In this document: one piece after another, positions 12,151 through 25,140 of the stretch
Layout of the letters: each line of letters begins with the position of its first letter
How positions within the stretch are numbered: the stretch's first letter is position 1
From: Fallopia convolvulus
Lineage: Eukaryota > Streptophyta > Magnoliopsida > Caryophyllales > Polygonaceae
Length of the DNA stretch: 64,000 nt
Direction of reading: 5' to 3'
NCBI GenBank assembly: GCA_964016875.1
Contig: OZ024728.1
Span: 29,581,865-29,645,864 of the forward strand
Made by a program: the position numbers and the translations under genes
The notes under the pieces: generated by a model
Told to the model about the DNA's origin: nothing
Database searches by the model: none
The model's input: only the letters and a program-made list of their open reading frames with translations

Positions 12151-12740
12151 ATGACCTTGTTTAGTGATCTTCTCCAACTTTGTGTGCCCGCAAATCCAAC
12201 GCAACCTTCTAATCTCTATAACCATCAATCTTATTCTTGCACCTTTATAATCAGCCAACACTCAATCTCGTACACCAAGGTAGGCCTATAGAATTACCCT
12301 TGAGTTTAAGATGCACTTTCTTGTCACACAAAATTCTTGACCCCCCCATTTTTTCCAACCTATATGAATTTGGTGCTTGAGATTTGCATCCACCCCCTAC
12401 TCTACATGAAGGACCCTAAGTATCAGAAACACTCCTTTCTAGTGATTATGTCCTCACCAAACATCGTTTTTTTAGTCTTTTACACCCTTTTCTATTGTAT
12501 CCCAAGCACTCCGTCTTTGTTCTACTTATTACAAAGCTCTTTGATTCATGTGCTACTCTCCGATGCTCCAACTTGCTACCAACCCCAGCTTTCATCTCAT
12601 CCACCAACACGATATCGTCTACAAAGAGCATACAACATGAAACCTCACCCCGAATCAACCTTGATAATACATCCATCATTATTATGAAGAAGAAAGGGCT
12701 TAATGTTGACTCTTGGTGCAAATCAACCTGCACCTAGAAG
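11640..12740 (-). mobile_element. LINE (non-LTR) retrotransposon remnant, reverse strand
   Basis: At 12733-12446 the reverse strand reads HQESTLSPFFFIIMMDVLSR and CCMLFVDDIVLVDEMKAGV. This is the reverse-transcriptase palm with the (F/Y)xDD catalytic box as FVDD. Closer to 11640 it reads ELRESRLRWFEHMQRRQQNA, the C-terminal block of the same plant LINE group. That block appears twice (about 11690-11750 and 12045-12110) because of the local duplication. Frameshifts and stops abound. A forward-strand relative lies at 47715-50275. Confidence 0.75.
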
Positions 12741-12979
12741 TATTTTGTGTCTTAGCTAAAGTACACACGCTGGTCAAGGCATCATCGTATATATCCTTTA
12801 AGCATTAGCTTGTTGGTTAACATCTAATAATAGTTGTTTAATTTGGAACGTTTTATAACTTTTTACAATGTCGCACACCATCTCTAAGTAAGCTGCCATC
12901 TTGGAATCTCTTGCTACATAATACATATTTACCTAGATAACAATTAATAAGAAATTGCAAAATACCTGAATCTACCACT

Positions 12980-13240
12980 CACAAGTCTATTGTAATGTTA
13001 AGTCTTATCATATTCTACCTCATTGTTTGTTTCACACACATTGTGCAACCTAGGCTATGTTGTCCTCTTGTGGTGGTTTTAGGACAACCCTTAATCCAAC
13101 AACATTTTGATTCGATGCTTCGAAAGTGTGCAAGATCCACTTCATGGTTGGGATGCAATCGACCATAAAAATCAACTAAGGCATGTGACTTGATTATTGT
13201 TTTAGGTTCATAATATTTGTCGTAACCGCTTAGGTGCACT
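12980..13240 (-). mobile_element. Tat-lineage RNase H remnant, reverse strand
   Basis: Reverse-strand reading gives IIKSHALVDFYG, then in another frame VVLKPPQEDNIA and finally ETNNEVEYD. This matches the start of the extra RNase H of Tat elements, as in the forward copies at 1-253 and 6885-7335. Frameshifted and short. Bases 12741-12979 hold nothing I recognise. Confidence 0.6.
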
Positions 13241-13584
13241 GTCCACCAAGTGTTTAAGGGAAATCTAACATGTAAACACGAGACTTGCTAAATGCGGAAA
13301 ACTCTAGTCAATCACCAATCGTACCCTGTCAACACGTTAAAAAACAAAATTGTATATACAAAAAGTTGATAAAAAAGAACGAAACGAATAGATCTGATTT
13401 GAAATAGTATTCATAGATGATCAGATTCCAAATACATGACAATAACAATTGTGAATTCAAGACCAACTACTAGCTAGAAGCTTCATGAATCAAGATTTTT
13501 TTTGTAAGAGATGTAGATGGAATTATATGTGCTTCTTTGTTCTTGATTTAGAATGCCCTTTCCTCGTCTTTTGATCCCCATTTT
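13241..13584. other. Flank of the Tekay/Del-like insertion
   Basis: AT-rich non-coding DNA. Together with 23667-23880 it is the sequence into which the large LTR element jumped. The joined stretch may itself be part of an older LTR (the right part ends tttggcccaaca), but I see no matching partner. Confidence 0.35.
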
Positions 13585-13589
13585 ATAGC

Positions 13590-16488
13590 TGTAATAACTG
13601 TGGTTTTTAAGGATATTTTTTTGAATTTTTCTCGGATATCCTTTTAAGTTCTTTGTCCGTTTTAACGCTTAATCCAATATTTTTGTTGGAGATTAAATCC
13701 TAGAAAATTTTTGGTCATATCCTAAAATCATAAAGAAATGATTTTATGGAACAGTGTGAGTTCTAGGATTTTTCGGTGGAAAAAGAATATTAATTGGATA
13801 AGCCGTCTTTTTAATTATGTATTGTAAAGGATTTAAAATACGAAACGGAAGCCCTAAAAATTGAAGCTAGCAAGATAAAATCATGGAAAATTGGTTTTAT
13901 TGGTCTACCGCTTTAACGCGATTCTCGTTCTGAGACGGGTTTTGTTTTAAAACTTATCTCTTTCTTTGCTTAGTATGGAAGGAATGAAAGAGATAGAATT
14001 CTATTCTTTCTGCCTTGTCAAAGTCAATCATTTTGTTTCAAAAAGAAAGGAGGAACGAGAGTTTGGAGGAACGACGAACCGAGGAGAAAGGATTCTCACC
14101 GCCGACAACCTCCTCTGCCCCGTCCACCATCCCCTACTCCACCTCATCATCTTCTTCCTCTTTGTGAGTCATTTTTGGGCTGGTTGCTGTTGAAAAAGGG
14201 GACCGAACCAGCCAAAGAATCAGGCGGAGCGACGGGCTCGGGCGAGAGAACGCTTCACCGCCGGCTATCTTTCTACCTCGATTGCATCGCCACCGGCGAC
14301 CACTAGCTTGTCCGACCACCACCCACCGCAAGGGCCGCCTCCGGGAAATACTCTACCACCCTTGGGCTCGGGGATCAAGCCACTATCGAGCCAAACGAGC
14401 CATGGGCTCAAGTAAAGGTAGATATGATGGAAATTAATTAGCGGGTTAGTTGCGGAGCCACCGTAAGGGCCTTTCGGTTCTGCTTTGCTAATTAAATTTA
14501 TGGTTTTTATAATCTTGACGTTGATACGGTCTCATAGGTTCAAACCGCTCGAGAAACGGACGTCAGGATCTTCAGTTATAGCGAATACAAGTTTTGACAC
14601 CGATTGGCAGGTAAAGGACTTCAGATAATTACTCGGGATTCGTTGTTAATCCGTTTGATCCGAGATTTGGTCACCTTTAAGAACTGTTGCTAATGAACAA
14701 TTTTTATTAGAAAATTGTTTCAAAAGTGAAGAGGATAATTAGTTATAATTCCGCCAAGATGGCTCCTTAAAGCATGATAATTAAGGATTATTTATGAATC
14801 GATATTCGGAAATCAAATCGTTTATGGATTAGGAAGTTGTAGGAGTTGAGTATATAACTAAGAAGTGTATCCATGAGCTCGTTGTTGAGAAATATTTTGT
14901 TATATTTGACAAAAGGGTGATAAAGATTACTGTTGAATTGCTAAGGACGTTGAGCACGCTTTCTAAGGCAAGTGGACGGATCTCTCTTGCTTTATGGTTA
15001 TTAAATGAGGAATTGAATTCTATTTGATCTTCATGTTGGAAATAATGTGTGTGTTGAATGAAGTTTGATAGGTTGTTATTTTGTTAGAAATAACGACCAT
15101 GTCGTTATTTCAGTTTTTACGCTAGAACTGAACTTAGGACCGTTGTATGATTAGTTGTCTCATGTTGAGACATTGTTGTGAAGTAAGATGGTAGAGATGG
15201 GAGTTTAGACTCCAAGACATCTCTTTAGTGGTCATGTGCTGAAACACTGTTGCAAAATAGGTAGACCAGGGGTAGGAGCCGAGTCTCCAATGACCTCTTT
15301 ATAACAAAATCTGTATTGGGGGGTGTAGCTTGCTAGAGTATCCCAATATTGGAGTCATGACTCATGTCACACTTCATGTTGAAGGAGGACAATGGTGCAC
15401 TCTAGCTAAGTGCGATTGACACTCGGTTGTTGGCCGAATCTCGGTTGTTGGCCGAGCATTTATAAATGATCATGGATGAAATAGGCCCTCTGATCTCGGT
15501 TGTTGGCCGAATCTCGGTTGTTGGTCGAGGATATATGTAAATGATCATGGATAAAATAGACCCTCTGATCTTGGTTGTTGGCCGAACTACGTAAGAATTA
15601 TTAAATGGTGCGAGTGCACAGATTGAGAGTAATGATAGATAAGTGTGTTAGGCACATTAATGTACCAAGATGGTTAGTCCATTCGATAACCATTCTTGCT
15701 CCCTGTTATGAATGATTCTTAATCAAGCTTTGATTAAGTCAATCTGATTAGTCGATGGAGGCTTTTCAAAATGTTATGTGAGTAATATGGGTTCTCATCA
15801 ACTGTTCATGTTTCGTAAAGGAACCACAAGTTGTGGTGTCCTATCTCTTGAATATACGAGTCTCCTTCTTATTCTCTATAAGACTGCTAACTATTGGATC
15901 ATAATCCGAGTCTAATCAGATTTGGATGCCAAAATGTTTAGTTACAACCATAAGAACCAAGTTAGTTTCTCCGCTTGCTTAGTCTTTCATTAGAATAACT
16001 CGTCCATTTTCTTTTCTTTTATATGGTCGGTTGGTGTCCACCGTTGTATACGACACATCAGATATTCTTGGAAGTTGATCTGAGAAGTGGATCGAGAAGT
16101 TGAAGAAAATTTTCTAGAAGATGTGTTTGAGCAAGGTTTATGGTTGGACCATCATAAAGCTATGTTGGGAAAGAAGAAGCTAAGAGTTTACATACTAAAG
16201 GTTTAGTTCAGATAGAAGATTGTTCTATCATCTTGACATAAAAGCTAATGCTGTGTTAAGACCATTTGTATTTATTCCGCTGTAATGTCTTCTTAAACTT
16301 TGTAAGGTTGAAGTAATAAAGATTAAGTTCTTTTGCAACATTTTATTATTTTCTGGTTATGATTTAAATGAATCCAACTTTTGGATTTTTAGTTTGTTCA
16401 GTCAATTTAAAGCCTTGGGTAGCTTCGGTTTAGTCTTAATCGGGATTATTGGTGGTAATACCTCCAGGGTAAGTAAGGGGGTGTTACA
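13590..16488 (+). repeat. 5' LTR of the Tekay/Del-like element
   Basis: Begins TGTAATAACTG and ends GGGGTGTTACA. Compared with the 3' LTR it lacks about 59 bp at 13907/13908, between tac direct repeats. It carries one additional unit of a tctcggttgttggccga repeat near 15495-15530. That motif recurs several times at 15420-15590. In a 310-bp stretch that I aligned (about 14400-14710) there are roughly a dozen substitutions. Confidence 0.9.
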
Positions 16489-19400
16489 GAAGTGGTATCA
16501 GAGCTGAAAGTTCCTAAGTCTTGCTTAAGACTTTCATCTTTTATATAGAATTACGGAGAATTCTATATGGGTGTTATCTTAGAACCATTTATGGAAAATG
16601 GTTAAGATTGGAAGCCAGACTCGTGAATAGATAGAAGGAGAAAAGCGAATTGGAGAACATGAGGTAATAAGTTTTTAATAACTTATGTAAAAAAAGGTCC
16701 TACAGTGGACATTTGAATCCCTAGAGATGAGAATGGATTCCGAGAAGGATCCAGAGTAAGCTCAGATGGAGATTCCTAAAGTTGAACCGGTTCTAGATCA
16801 AGTTCTCAATAAATTCCTATACTCTCTTAAGAGTCTGAATATGGTGTACCCTTGTTGTTTCTTCCAAGTTATTAGGAAACTTTTTGTGAGATTTTGAAGT
16901 TAAGTACTATACTTCATAAAGACTTTCTATTTTGAAGATTTCCTATTTTAAGATCGTATGATGGAAGATTCCAAGTTAAGATTTTTGTTTAAAAAGGGTC
17001 ATGATTCAAACTTATGTGAAAGAGAATGTTAATTCTTTTTCTTGAAATATGAAATTTCAAGTGTTGTCTTAAAGTCATGAGATTAAGAGTCTTCTCGGAG
17101 TACTTTTATAGGAATGGTTGAACTTTGAAATTCGAGTATCAAGAGAAGTTGGAGTTGGAACCTCTACTTCTCAATGTTAAGATTTGGAAAATCTTATGAG
17201 TCTTGAGTGATTTTAAAAAGATCAATAAGGATCATGAACCGATGCAAAAGAATCCTGAAAAGAAAAGGATTGCCTTTGGAAGCTTTCTTCAACAACTATG
17301 TTTGTGACTCTATAGTATAGAATCATGGATATTCTGTACTTTTCTTTGCCCAGTGGGAAGTTAAAGAGCTTTGAAGTGCTCAAGTGTTGGATCGATTGAA
17401 TTGTTAATCTATTGGAAAATGCAATTCAATTTTTAACTTGATAGTGTTCAAACTCGGATTTTCATTTATGTTGTTATCCTTTGAGTTAAGAGGATTGAGA
17501 ATCCTCAATGGAATGGGAATTTCTTATGATTATAGTAAGAAAGAAAGGAAGAATGTTGGTTCAATTTAAGTTGTGAACAAGTGGTTAATCATCAAGGTTG
17601 TTGTGAATAAGGTTGATTGGTTAAAAAGGATTGAACAGGTAAAAGTTCATCAGTAATGTGTATATGTTCAATTAACTACTTAGCACAAGTGTTAATGGAT
17701 TACATGAGTTGTTGATATTCAGATGACTAACCTATGTGACAACGTTATTGGAGTTTCGTTGTATGATACCCAACTCGTGATATGAGAAAAGACTTGAGGT
17801 CTATAATGGACTAGTAATGGAATCAACATTGAGATGTTCTAATTTGCCAATGGTATTGACTTATGTTTCTTTAAGGATGGAAATGATAAAGTTCAGTTTT
17901 GAGAAGATCAATCAAGGAATGATCTTAGCATGTTGCCTTTGATATTTTAATCGGTTGGGAGAAAAATATCAATCATTCAATATTATGGTCGATAAGGTTT
18001 AGACCTTATCGCTGAAAAATAATTTCAATTGTGTTTGGGTTTTGAAGGTTTTATCTCTATCAAATCTGATGCCTACGGTAGTACTGGTGAAACTGTTAAG
18101 TTGTCGGCAAGTCTCCTAACCACAAGTTCTTCCTTTGCAATGTGGTTTGAACTTGAGCTAATAAAAAGGTATATGTTTTCTCCTTATGGTTAAGTAAGAA
18201 GACAAGAATGATGGAGAAGTCTAGTTTGTTTAACCAAGGTAGAATTTGGAAGGATCTCAAAAGGTTATGTGGAGCCATGTGCTTTCATATGTAATAAGGA
18301 ATTGGAAATTGGAAGAATTTTCTTATGTAAGGATAAAAGGGTAGTAAATACCTTGGGACTTGTTATAGGGTAAGTTTGTTTACCTTTGAATATAGAAGTT
18401 GAGATGACAAGTAAGCTCCAGAAGATCTATAGTTTTGGAGAATAGATGAACCCAAGCTTTGAATTCTAGTGGGGAATCATTAATACCTCATCTTAGATGC
18501 AGTATGTCAAGATGATATACAAATCGAGAATGATCTAAGAAGAATCTATGTTGTAAGTATAAAGAGGTTGAAATCTTTCCTTTAGTAAGGATTGCAAGTA
18601 AATGAATTCAAGTAATCAATTTTTTTTTTATTATTGGAACTTGTAAAGTTAAGATGAGTTCTGACCAAGTCGTATCAAATGAGGATTACTTCATATTATG
18701 GAGTACGGAAAAGTATTATAGTGTATTGGAAGTGAGAAAAGGTCAAGGTACGTCATCAGGAACTACCTTGAAGAAGAAAAGAAGTGTTATACTTCAAAAG
18801 GAAAGTGATATGTCTAGAAACGAATTAGTTGTCTTTGCTCCTTTGAGACTCATCTTTGATTCTGAGAAAATTTCAGATATGAAATTTTAAGGCAATGTTA
18901 GTGGTTAAAACGATTTGAGAGTAAATGCTTTTACGGTTTGCATAGTGGTGAGTAAGAATGTAATTTGTCTTCCATCTTGATCACATGGTAAGGCAAGATT
19001 ACATGTATTATTCCTATGAAAATGTAGTAAAGGATTATGTTTAATTTTGTTTCCCATCCTGATCACATGGTGGAATAAGATCACATAATTCCTTGGGTTT
19101 TAAAGAATAGTTTCTAGTATGATTTGGCAATCATATAAGTTTTGCAATTATATGAGTTTTGCAAGTATAGTTGGTTGAGATGAAAAGATGCAAGCTTTCT
19201 TTTTCATTATAGCAATTTCTATATCTAGTATCTGGTAAAACTCTTTTGAGTTAGTACATCCTTGGTATCCTATACCATTTAAAGAGTATGGTCAAACTTC
19301 CCAAAATAGTTCGATGAGAAAGGGGATTTCACAGAAGGAGGAGTGGTTATAAGTAAAGAAATTTGGTAAGATTCTTTACAAATCTGTGTTGGTCTCTAAA

Positions 19401-20720
19401 GAGCATGGAGTAACTCCGTACTTCTCTAAAAGTTTGGGATTGTTTTCAGTCAACGATTATTGGAATTCTCTAAGCAGTTTGCTAGTAGTTCATCTTGGTT
19501 GACGTCATGACCTAAGAAAGTCATTGCCTTTTTAGCGAAATTATCTTTGAAAGTAAGTTGATATGGACTCCTAGAATGGAACCCTTTCTAAGGAATGATA
19601 CTGTAGTAATCCTTTCTTTGGAATAAAGGATATACTAGTATTTTCTCCATTAGTTGCTATTGCTTTCATGTTGCCCTGAAGACTTAAATCTCTTTGAGAT
19701 AAGATTGTCAAGTCGGGACTTTAAGCAGAGCTCCAATAGGTCTGGAGTTTGGATATGTAAATTAGTATTGTTGTACAATCTCAGTCTGATAAGTTGTTGG
19801 ATGTAGAGAATGGACATTTGAGGATATGTTTTCAATCCTAAAGGCTGGATTGCCCAACAAGTCAAGATGTCAAGTAAAGTTTTAACCGTTCTTCAATGAC
19901 AAGGGCTTATAATTGTCAATGGAAACAATTATGCTAGAAATCCCTTGGATTGGAAGTGTTATTGTGCAATATGTTGGAATGATAATATTGAAGATATGCT
20001 TTTGAATTAAGATGGATATAAGATGATTATGAATGGATATAAGTATATCCAAGCCAAGTTTTGATAGCGAAATGTCAATAAAAGTTCTAGGTCATTATGA
20101 AGCAAGGAGTTGCTAAATTGACATGGTTGATAGGTTTTGTCAAGTGACTTTATTAAAGGATGTATTCTTGTTTATAAGGAAACAAGGTAACTTTCATCCT
20201 CGTTATGTTGAACCTTACGAAAGGTTGGAATGAATTGGCAAGATAGGTTATTATCTTGTCATACTTATTGTGTTATCTAATCCATAACAACTTTTAAATG
20301 TTGTTATCCTGAGAGGATAAGTCGGATGAATCTCACGTTCTTGGTGAAGACGATGTTGAGATTTTATCTATAAGAAAGTCGAGTAAAAATTGCGAGACAT
20401 CCTTGTAAAGAAGGCATGATATAAGAAAGAACCATTAGTAAGACAACTTTGGTTCAAACATGGTGGTACAGAAACCTCAAGTAAGGTGACATGGAAGTTT
20501 TTAGACGAACGCTTGGAAAACCGAGCAAGTGATGCAAAGGTGTTTTCCTGAGTTGTCTTACCCTAGTTAAGAATGAAATGTTGTTTAAGGGGGTACTTAT
20601 GCGATAAACCATTTCTCTTCGGAAAGAGAATGGTTTTCAGTATACGTTCCAATATTCATATGTGTACCACCCTAGACCTTTGTAGTTTCGAGGACGAAAC
20701 CATTTTTAAGGGGGTACTAA
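16489..20720 (+). mobile_element. Interior of the Tekay/Del-like element: PBS, decayed polyprotein, PPT
   Basis: The primer-binding site is 16493-16504, five bases after the LTR. The following 4 kb is broken into short frames. I could not recognise protease, RT, RNase H or integrase catalytic motifs. Near 20180-20560 a weak, frameshifted resemblance to an integrase C-terminus plus chromodomain region appears (FHPRYVEPYERLE, ESHVLGEDD, VRQLWFKHGG). The purine tract at 20708-20714 adjoins the 3' LTR. The small ORF at 18654-18890 matches nothing known. Confidence 0.7.
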
Positions 20721-23661
20721 TGTAATAACTGTGGTTTTTGAGGATATTTTTTTTGAATTTTTCTCGGATATCCTTTTAACTTCTTTGTCCGTTTTAACGC
20801 TTAATCCAATATTTTTGTTGGAGATTAAATCCTAGAAATTTTTTGGTCATAATCCTAAAATCATAAAGAAATGATTTTATGGATCGGTGTGAATTCTAGG
20901 ATTTTTCGGTGGAAAAAGGATATTTATTGGATAAGCCATCTTTTTAATTATGTATTGTAAAGGATTTAATATACGAAACGGAAGCCCTAAAAATTGAAGC
21001 TAGCAAGATAAAATCATGAAAAATTGGTTTTATTGGTCTACATAATTTACGGGACGTTTTATATTTAGTAAGTTTTTCCATCCGAGATACATAATTTTAC
21101 CGCTTTAACGTGAGTCCCGTTCCGAGACGGGTTTTGTTTTAAAACTTATCTCTTTCTTTGCTTTTTACGGAAGGAATGAAAGATATAGAATTCCATTCTT
21201 TCTACCTTGTCAAAGTCAATCATTTTGTTTCAAAAAGAAAGGAGGAACGAGAGTTTGGAGGAACGACGAACCGAGGAGAAAGGATTCTCACCGCCGACAA
21301 CCTCCTCTGCCCCGTTCACCATCCCCTACTCCACCTCATCATCTTCTTCCTCTTTGTGAGTCATTTTTGGGCTGGTTGCTGCTGAAAAAGGGGACCGAAC
21401 CAGCCAAAGAATCAGGCGGAGCGACGGGCTCGGGCGAGAGAACGCTTCACCGCCGGCTATCTTTCTACCTCGATTGCGTCGCCGCCGGCGACCACTAGCC
21501 TGTCCGACCACCACCCACCGCAAGGGCCGCCGCCGGGAAATACTCGACCACCCTTGGGCTCGGGGATCGAGCCACTATCGAGCCAAACGAGCCATGTGCT
21601 CAAGTAAAGGTATATACGATCGAAATTAATTAGCGGGTTAGTTACGGAGCCCCCATAAGGGCCTTTCGGTTCCGCTTTGCTAATTAAATTTATGGTTTTT
21701 ATAATCTTGACGTTGATACGGTCTCACAGGTTCAAACCGCTCGAGAAACGGACGTCAGGATCTTCAGTTATAGCGAATACAAGTTTTAACACCGATTGGC
21801 AGGTAAAGGACTTCAGATAATTACTCGGGATTCGTTGTTAATCCGTTTGATCCGAGATTTGGTCACCTTTAAGAACTCTTGCTAATGAACAATTTTTATT
21901 AGAAAATTGTTTCAAAAGTGAAGCGGATAATTAGTTATAATTCCGCCAAGATGGCTCCTTAAAGCATGATAATTAAGGATTATTTATGAATCGATATTCG
22001 GAAATCAAATCGTTTATCGATTAGGAAGTTGTAGAAGTTGAGTATACAACTAAGAAGTGTATCCATGAGCTCGTTGTTGAGAAATCTTTTGTTATATTTG
22101 ACAAAAGGGTGATAAAGATTACTGTTGAATTGCTAAGGACGTTGAGAACGCTTTCTAAGGCAAGTGGACGGATCTCTCTTGCTTTATGGTTATTAAATGA
22201 GGAATTGAATTCCATTTGATCTTCATGTTGGAAATAATGTGTGTGTTGAATAAAGTTTGATAGGTTGTTATTTTGTTAGAAATAACGACCATGTCGTTAT
22301 TTCAGTTTTTACGCTAGAACTGAACTTAGGACCGTTGTATGATTAGTTGTCTCATGCTGAGACATTGTTGTGAAGTAAGATGGTAGAGATGGGAGTTTAG
22401 ACTCCAAGACATCTCTTTAGTGGTCATGTGCTGAAACACTGTTGCAAAATAGGTAGACCAGGGGTAGGAGCCGAGTCTCCAATGACCTCTTTATAACAAA
22501 ATCTGTATTGGGGGGTGTAGCTTGCTAGAGTATCCCAATATTGGAGTCATGACTCATGTCACGCTTCATGTTGAAGGAGGACAATGGTGCACTCTAGCTA
22601 AGTGCGATTGACACTCGGTTGTTGGCCGAATCTCGGTTGTTGGCCGAGCATGTATAAATGATCATGGATGAAATAGGCCCTCTGATCTCGGTTGTTGGCC
22701 GAGGATATATGTAAATGATCATGGATAAAATAGACCCTCTGATCTCGGTTGTTGGCCGAACTACGTAAGAACTATTAAATGGTGTGAGTGCACAGATTGA
22801 GAGTAATGATAGATAAGTGTGTTAGGCACATTAATGTACCAAGATGGTTAGTCCATTCGATAACCATTCTTGCTCCCTGTTATGAATGATTCTTAATCAA
22901 GCTTTGATTAAGTCAATCTGATTAGTCGATGGAGGCTTTTCAAAATGTTATGTGAGTAATATGGGTTCTCAACAACTGTTCATGTTTCGTAAAGGAACCA
23001 CAAGTTGTGGTGTCCTATCTCTTGAATATACGAGTCTCCTTCTTATTCTCTATAAGACTGCTAACTGTTGGATCATAATCCGAGTCTAATCGGATTTGGA
23101 TGCCAAAATTTTTAGTTACAACCATAAGAACCAAGTTAGTTTCTCCGCTTGCTTAGTCTTTCATTAGACTGATCCGTCCATCTTCTTTTCTTTTATATGG
23201 TCGGCTGGTGTCCACCGTTGTATACGACACATCAGATATTCTTGGAAGTTGATTTGAGAAGTGGATCAAGAAGTTGAAGAAAAGTTTCCAGAAGTTGTGT
23301 TTGAGCAAGGTTTATGGTTGGACCATCATAAAGCTATGTTGGGAAAGAGAAGCTAAGAGTTTACATACTAAAGGTTTAGTTCAGATAGAAGATTGTTCTA
23401 TCATCTTGACATAAAAGCTAATGCTGTTTTAAGACCATTTGTATTTATTCCGCTGTAATGTCTTCTTAAACTTTGTAAGGTTGAAGTAATAAAGATTAAG
23501 TTCTTTTGCAACATTTTATTATTTTATGGTTATGATTTAAATGAATCCAACTTTTGGATTTTTAGTTTGTTCAGTCAATTTAAAGCCTTGGGTAGCTTCG
23601 GTTTAGTCTTAATCGGGGTTACTGGCGGTAATACCTCCAGGGTAAGTACGGGGGTGTTACA
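20721..23661 (+). repeat. 3' LTR of the Tekay/Del-like element
   Basis: Same ends as the 5' LTR and the same order throughout. It keeps about 59 bp (21042-21100) missing from the 5' LTR and has one fewer tctcggttgttggccga unit. A 75-codon open frame occurs in both LTRs (13966-14193 and 21158-21385), but it lies in a conserved repeat and resembles no protein. Confidence 0.9.
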
Positions 23662-23666
23662 ATAGC

Positions 23667-23916
23667 TCCCTTTCTGGCGAAGTTGGGAGCTTGATTCGTT
23701 AATTTCTCCATGGAGTTACCGCTCCTCCAACGGCTCTGGCAAAGTTTACTCCTTCCACCAATTTCGTTAGTCGTTCATAGGTGTTACACCTAGTGGTCCT
23801 CTTCAACAATTTTGTACTTGAACACGTCCCATAACCAGATTCAGGCCATAATTATTTTGGCCCAACAATTACCCACCTAAACCCGCACAAACTCCTTCCA
23901 AATTTTTAGTGCAGGT
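23667..23916. other. Right flank of the Tekay/Del-like insertion
   Basis: Non-coding. Continues the host sequence interrupted at 13589. It passes through cataattattttggcccaac into the gag-like remnant that follows. Confidence 0.35.
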
Positions 23917-25140
23917 TTGAACTTGCCTTTGGAACCGTCGTTTGCATCCATCACATCAATAGTCATCTCTTCTATTTATTACAATTTTTGGAGATCATTA
24001 TGTCCTCAGCCTTTCACACTTCCTCTTGATAAGGTATTGCTCTCTTCTTTTCTTTTCTACTTCTTTTCTTCTTCTTTTTTTCCATGGAGGACTCGAGCTC
24101 TTCTACCACTCTTGACTTTCGCTATTCTAAAGCAAGTATAGTTCCAATCTTCACAAAAGCCCTAATTTTGCCTTCCTCCCAAGTCCCAACGTCGCATTAG
24201 TAACTCCATAGATCTTGCCCCTTGCCCTATCTGTGAATTTTCTTTCTTCCGTTGTTGTCTATGTCCCAAATAGAGATGAGTGGGTCGATCCATTTTGTGA
24301 GTATTGGGTTTGTTTCTATGAATATCCCTTCCGTGTCGGCCACCGCTACCCTTTTTCTCCACTACTCTCCGATTTCCTTAGAATTCTCGACCCCGAGCAA
24401 CTTCTTCCCTAAGATTGGAGGATTTTAACTGCTATCGATTTCTTGTGTGCGGAACATGGTATTAATATATGTGCTAAAGACATGCTTCAATTTTATTGTC
24501 TTTCTAAGGGTGGTGAAGGTTGTTAATCGGGGGGAATCTGACTTAATTCTTGACATTACCAAGCATGATCGTGGTTGGTGGGCAAATTCTTCTTTGTAAA
24601 AAAGTCCTCTTTAGGTTCAACTATGAGTTTCTTAGATCCCGATGCAACACCGTAGGTAATGTGTTGTCTTGTTGTGTTAACACTATTGTTCATGAGTATT
24701 AACATGTTGACCATGTTTTTTGCTTTTTCAATGAATGTTGGAGCCCTTAAGCCTCTGGATATCTCTCCTCAAATTGTTGATCAGATACATGTGTTACCCT
24801 CAGCCTAAAGGTCTTTCCCGAAGCTCTTGAGACTTTGCAAGGACACTCTTGAAACCCCTCATTATGAGATGTCATGTAAGTCGTAACCGTCCTTTGTCTT
24901 TTTCTCATAGTCTTTCTTTTTTCTTATGCTAATTTTTGCGAATTATAGGCGCTAGGAGTACTAGATTTGAGACTTCATTGTCATCTTTAGAACGGGTGGA
25001 AGCTAGGAAGAAGAGGAAGTTAGAACTTGCCTCCTTTACTATTGATGCTTCTGCACTTACGGCAGAACCTCACCCGCCTATGACGTTATCTGTATCAACC
25101 TGTGGCGCATCTTCGTTTAAGAATACCCCTTCCCCTAGCT
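23917..25140 (+). mobile_element. Decayed Gypsy-type gag/ORF1 remnant
   Basis: The most readable part, about 24270-24420, gives FYEYPFRVGHRYPFSPLLSD and FLRILDPEQLLP. This resembles the N-terminal domain of putative gypsy-type transposon proteins (the family once called Transposase_28), found in ORF1/gag of large plant Gypsy elements. Frames break before and after it. The piece at 24936-25140 (SLERVEARKKRKLELASFT) may be the charged region further along. No enzyme domain is visible. Confidence 0.45.

Larger units (their letters stand above)
13590..23661 (+). mobile_element. Complete LTR retrotransposon, Tekay/Del-like, non-autonomous
   Basis: A 10,072-bp element bounded by TG...CA and a perfect 5-bp target duplication, atagc, at 13585-13589 and 23662-23666. 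The two LTRs are long (2,899 and 2,941 bp). The primer-binding site tggtatcagagc matches initiator tRNA-Met. The 3' end of the interior has TTTCGAGGACGAAAC followed by a polypurine aaggggg, a signature of Tekay/Del-type chromoviruses. The 4.2-kb interior has no long open frame. It is structurally complete yet cannot encode its own proteins, so its last move must have relied on proteins from another copy. Confidence 0.85.

Noticed and set aside
13966..14193. 75-codon open frame present in both LTRs (also 21158-21385)
   Set aside because: It is duplicated because it lies in the LTR. It resembles no protein and begins where no leader is expected, so conservation reflects LTR identity, not coding.
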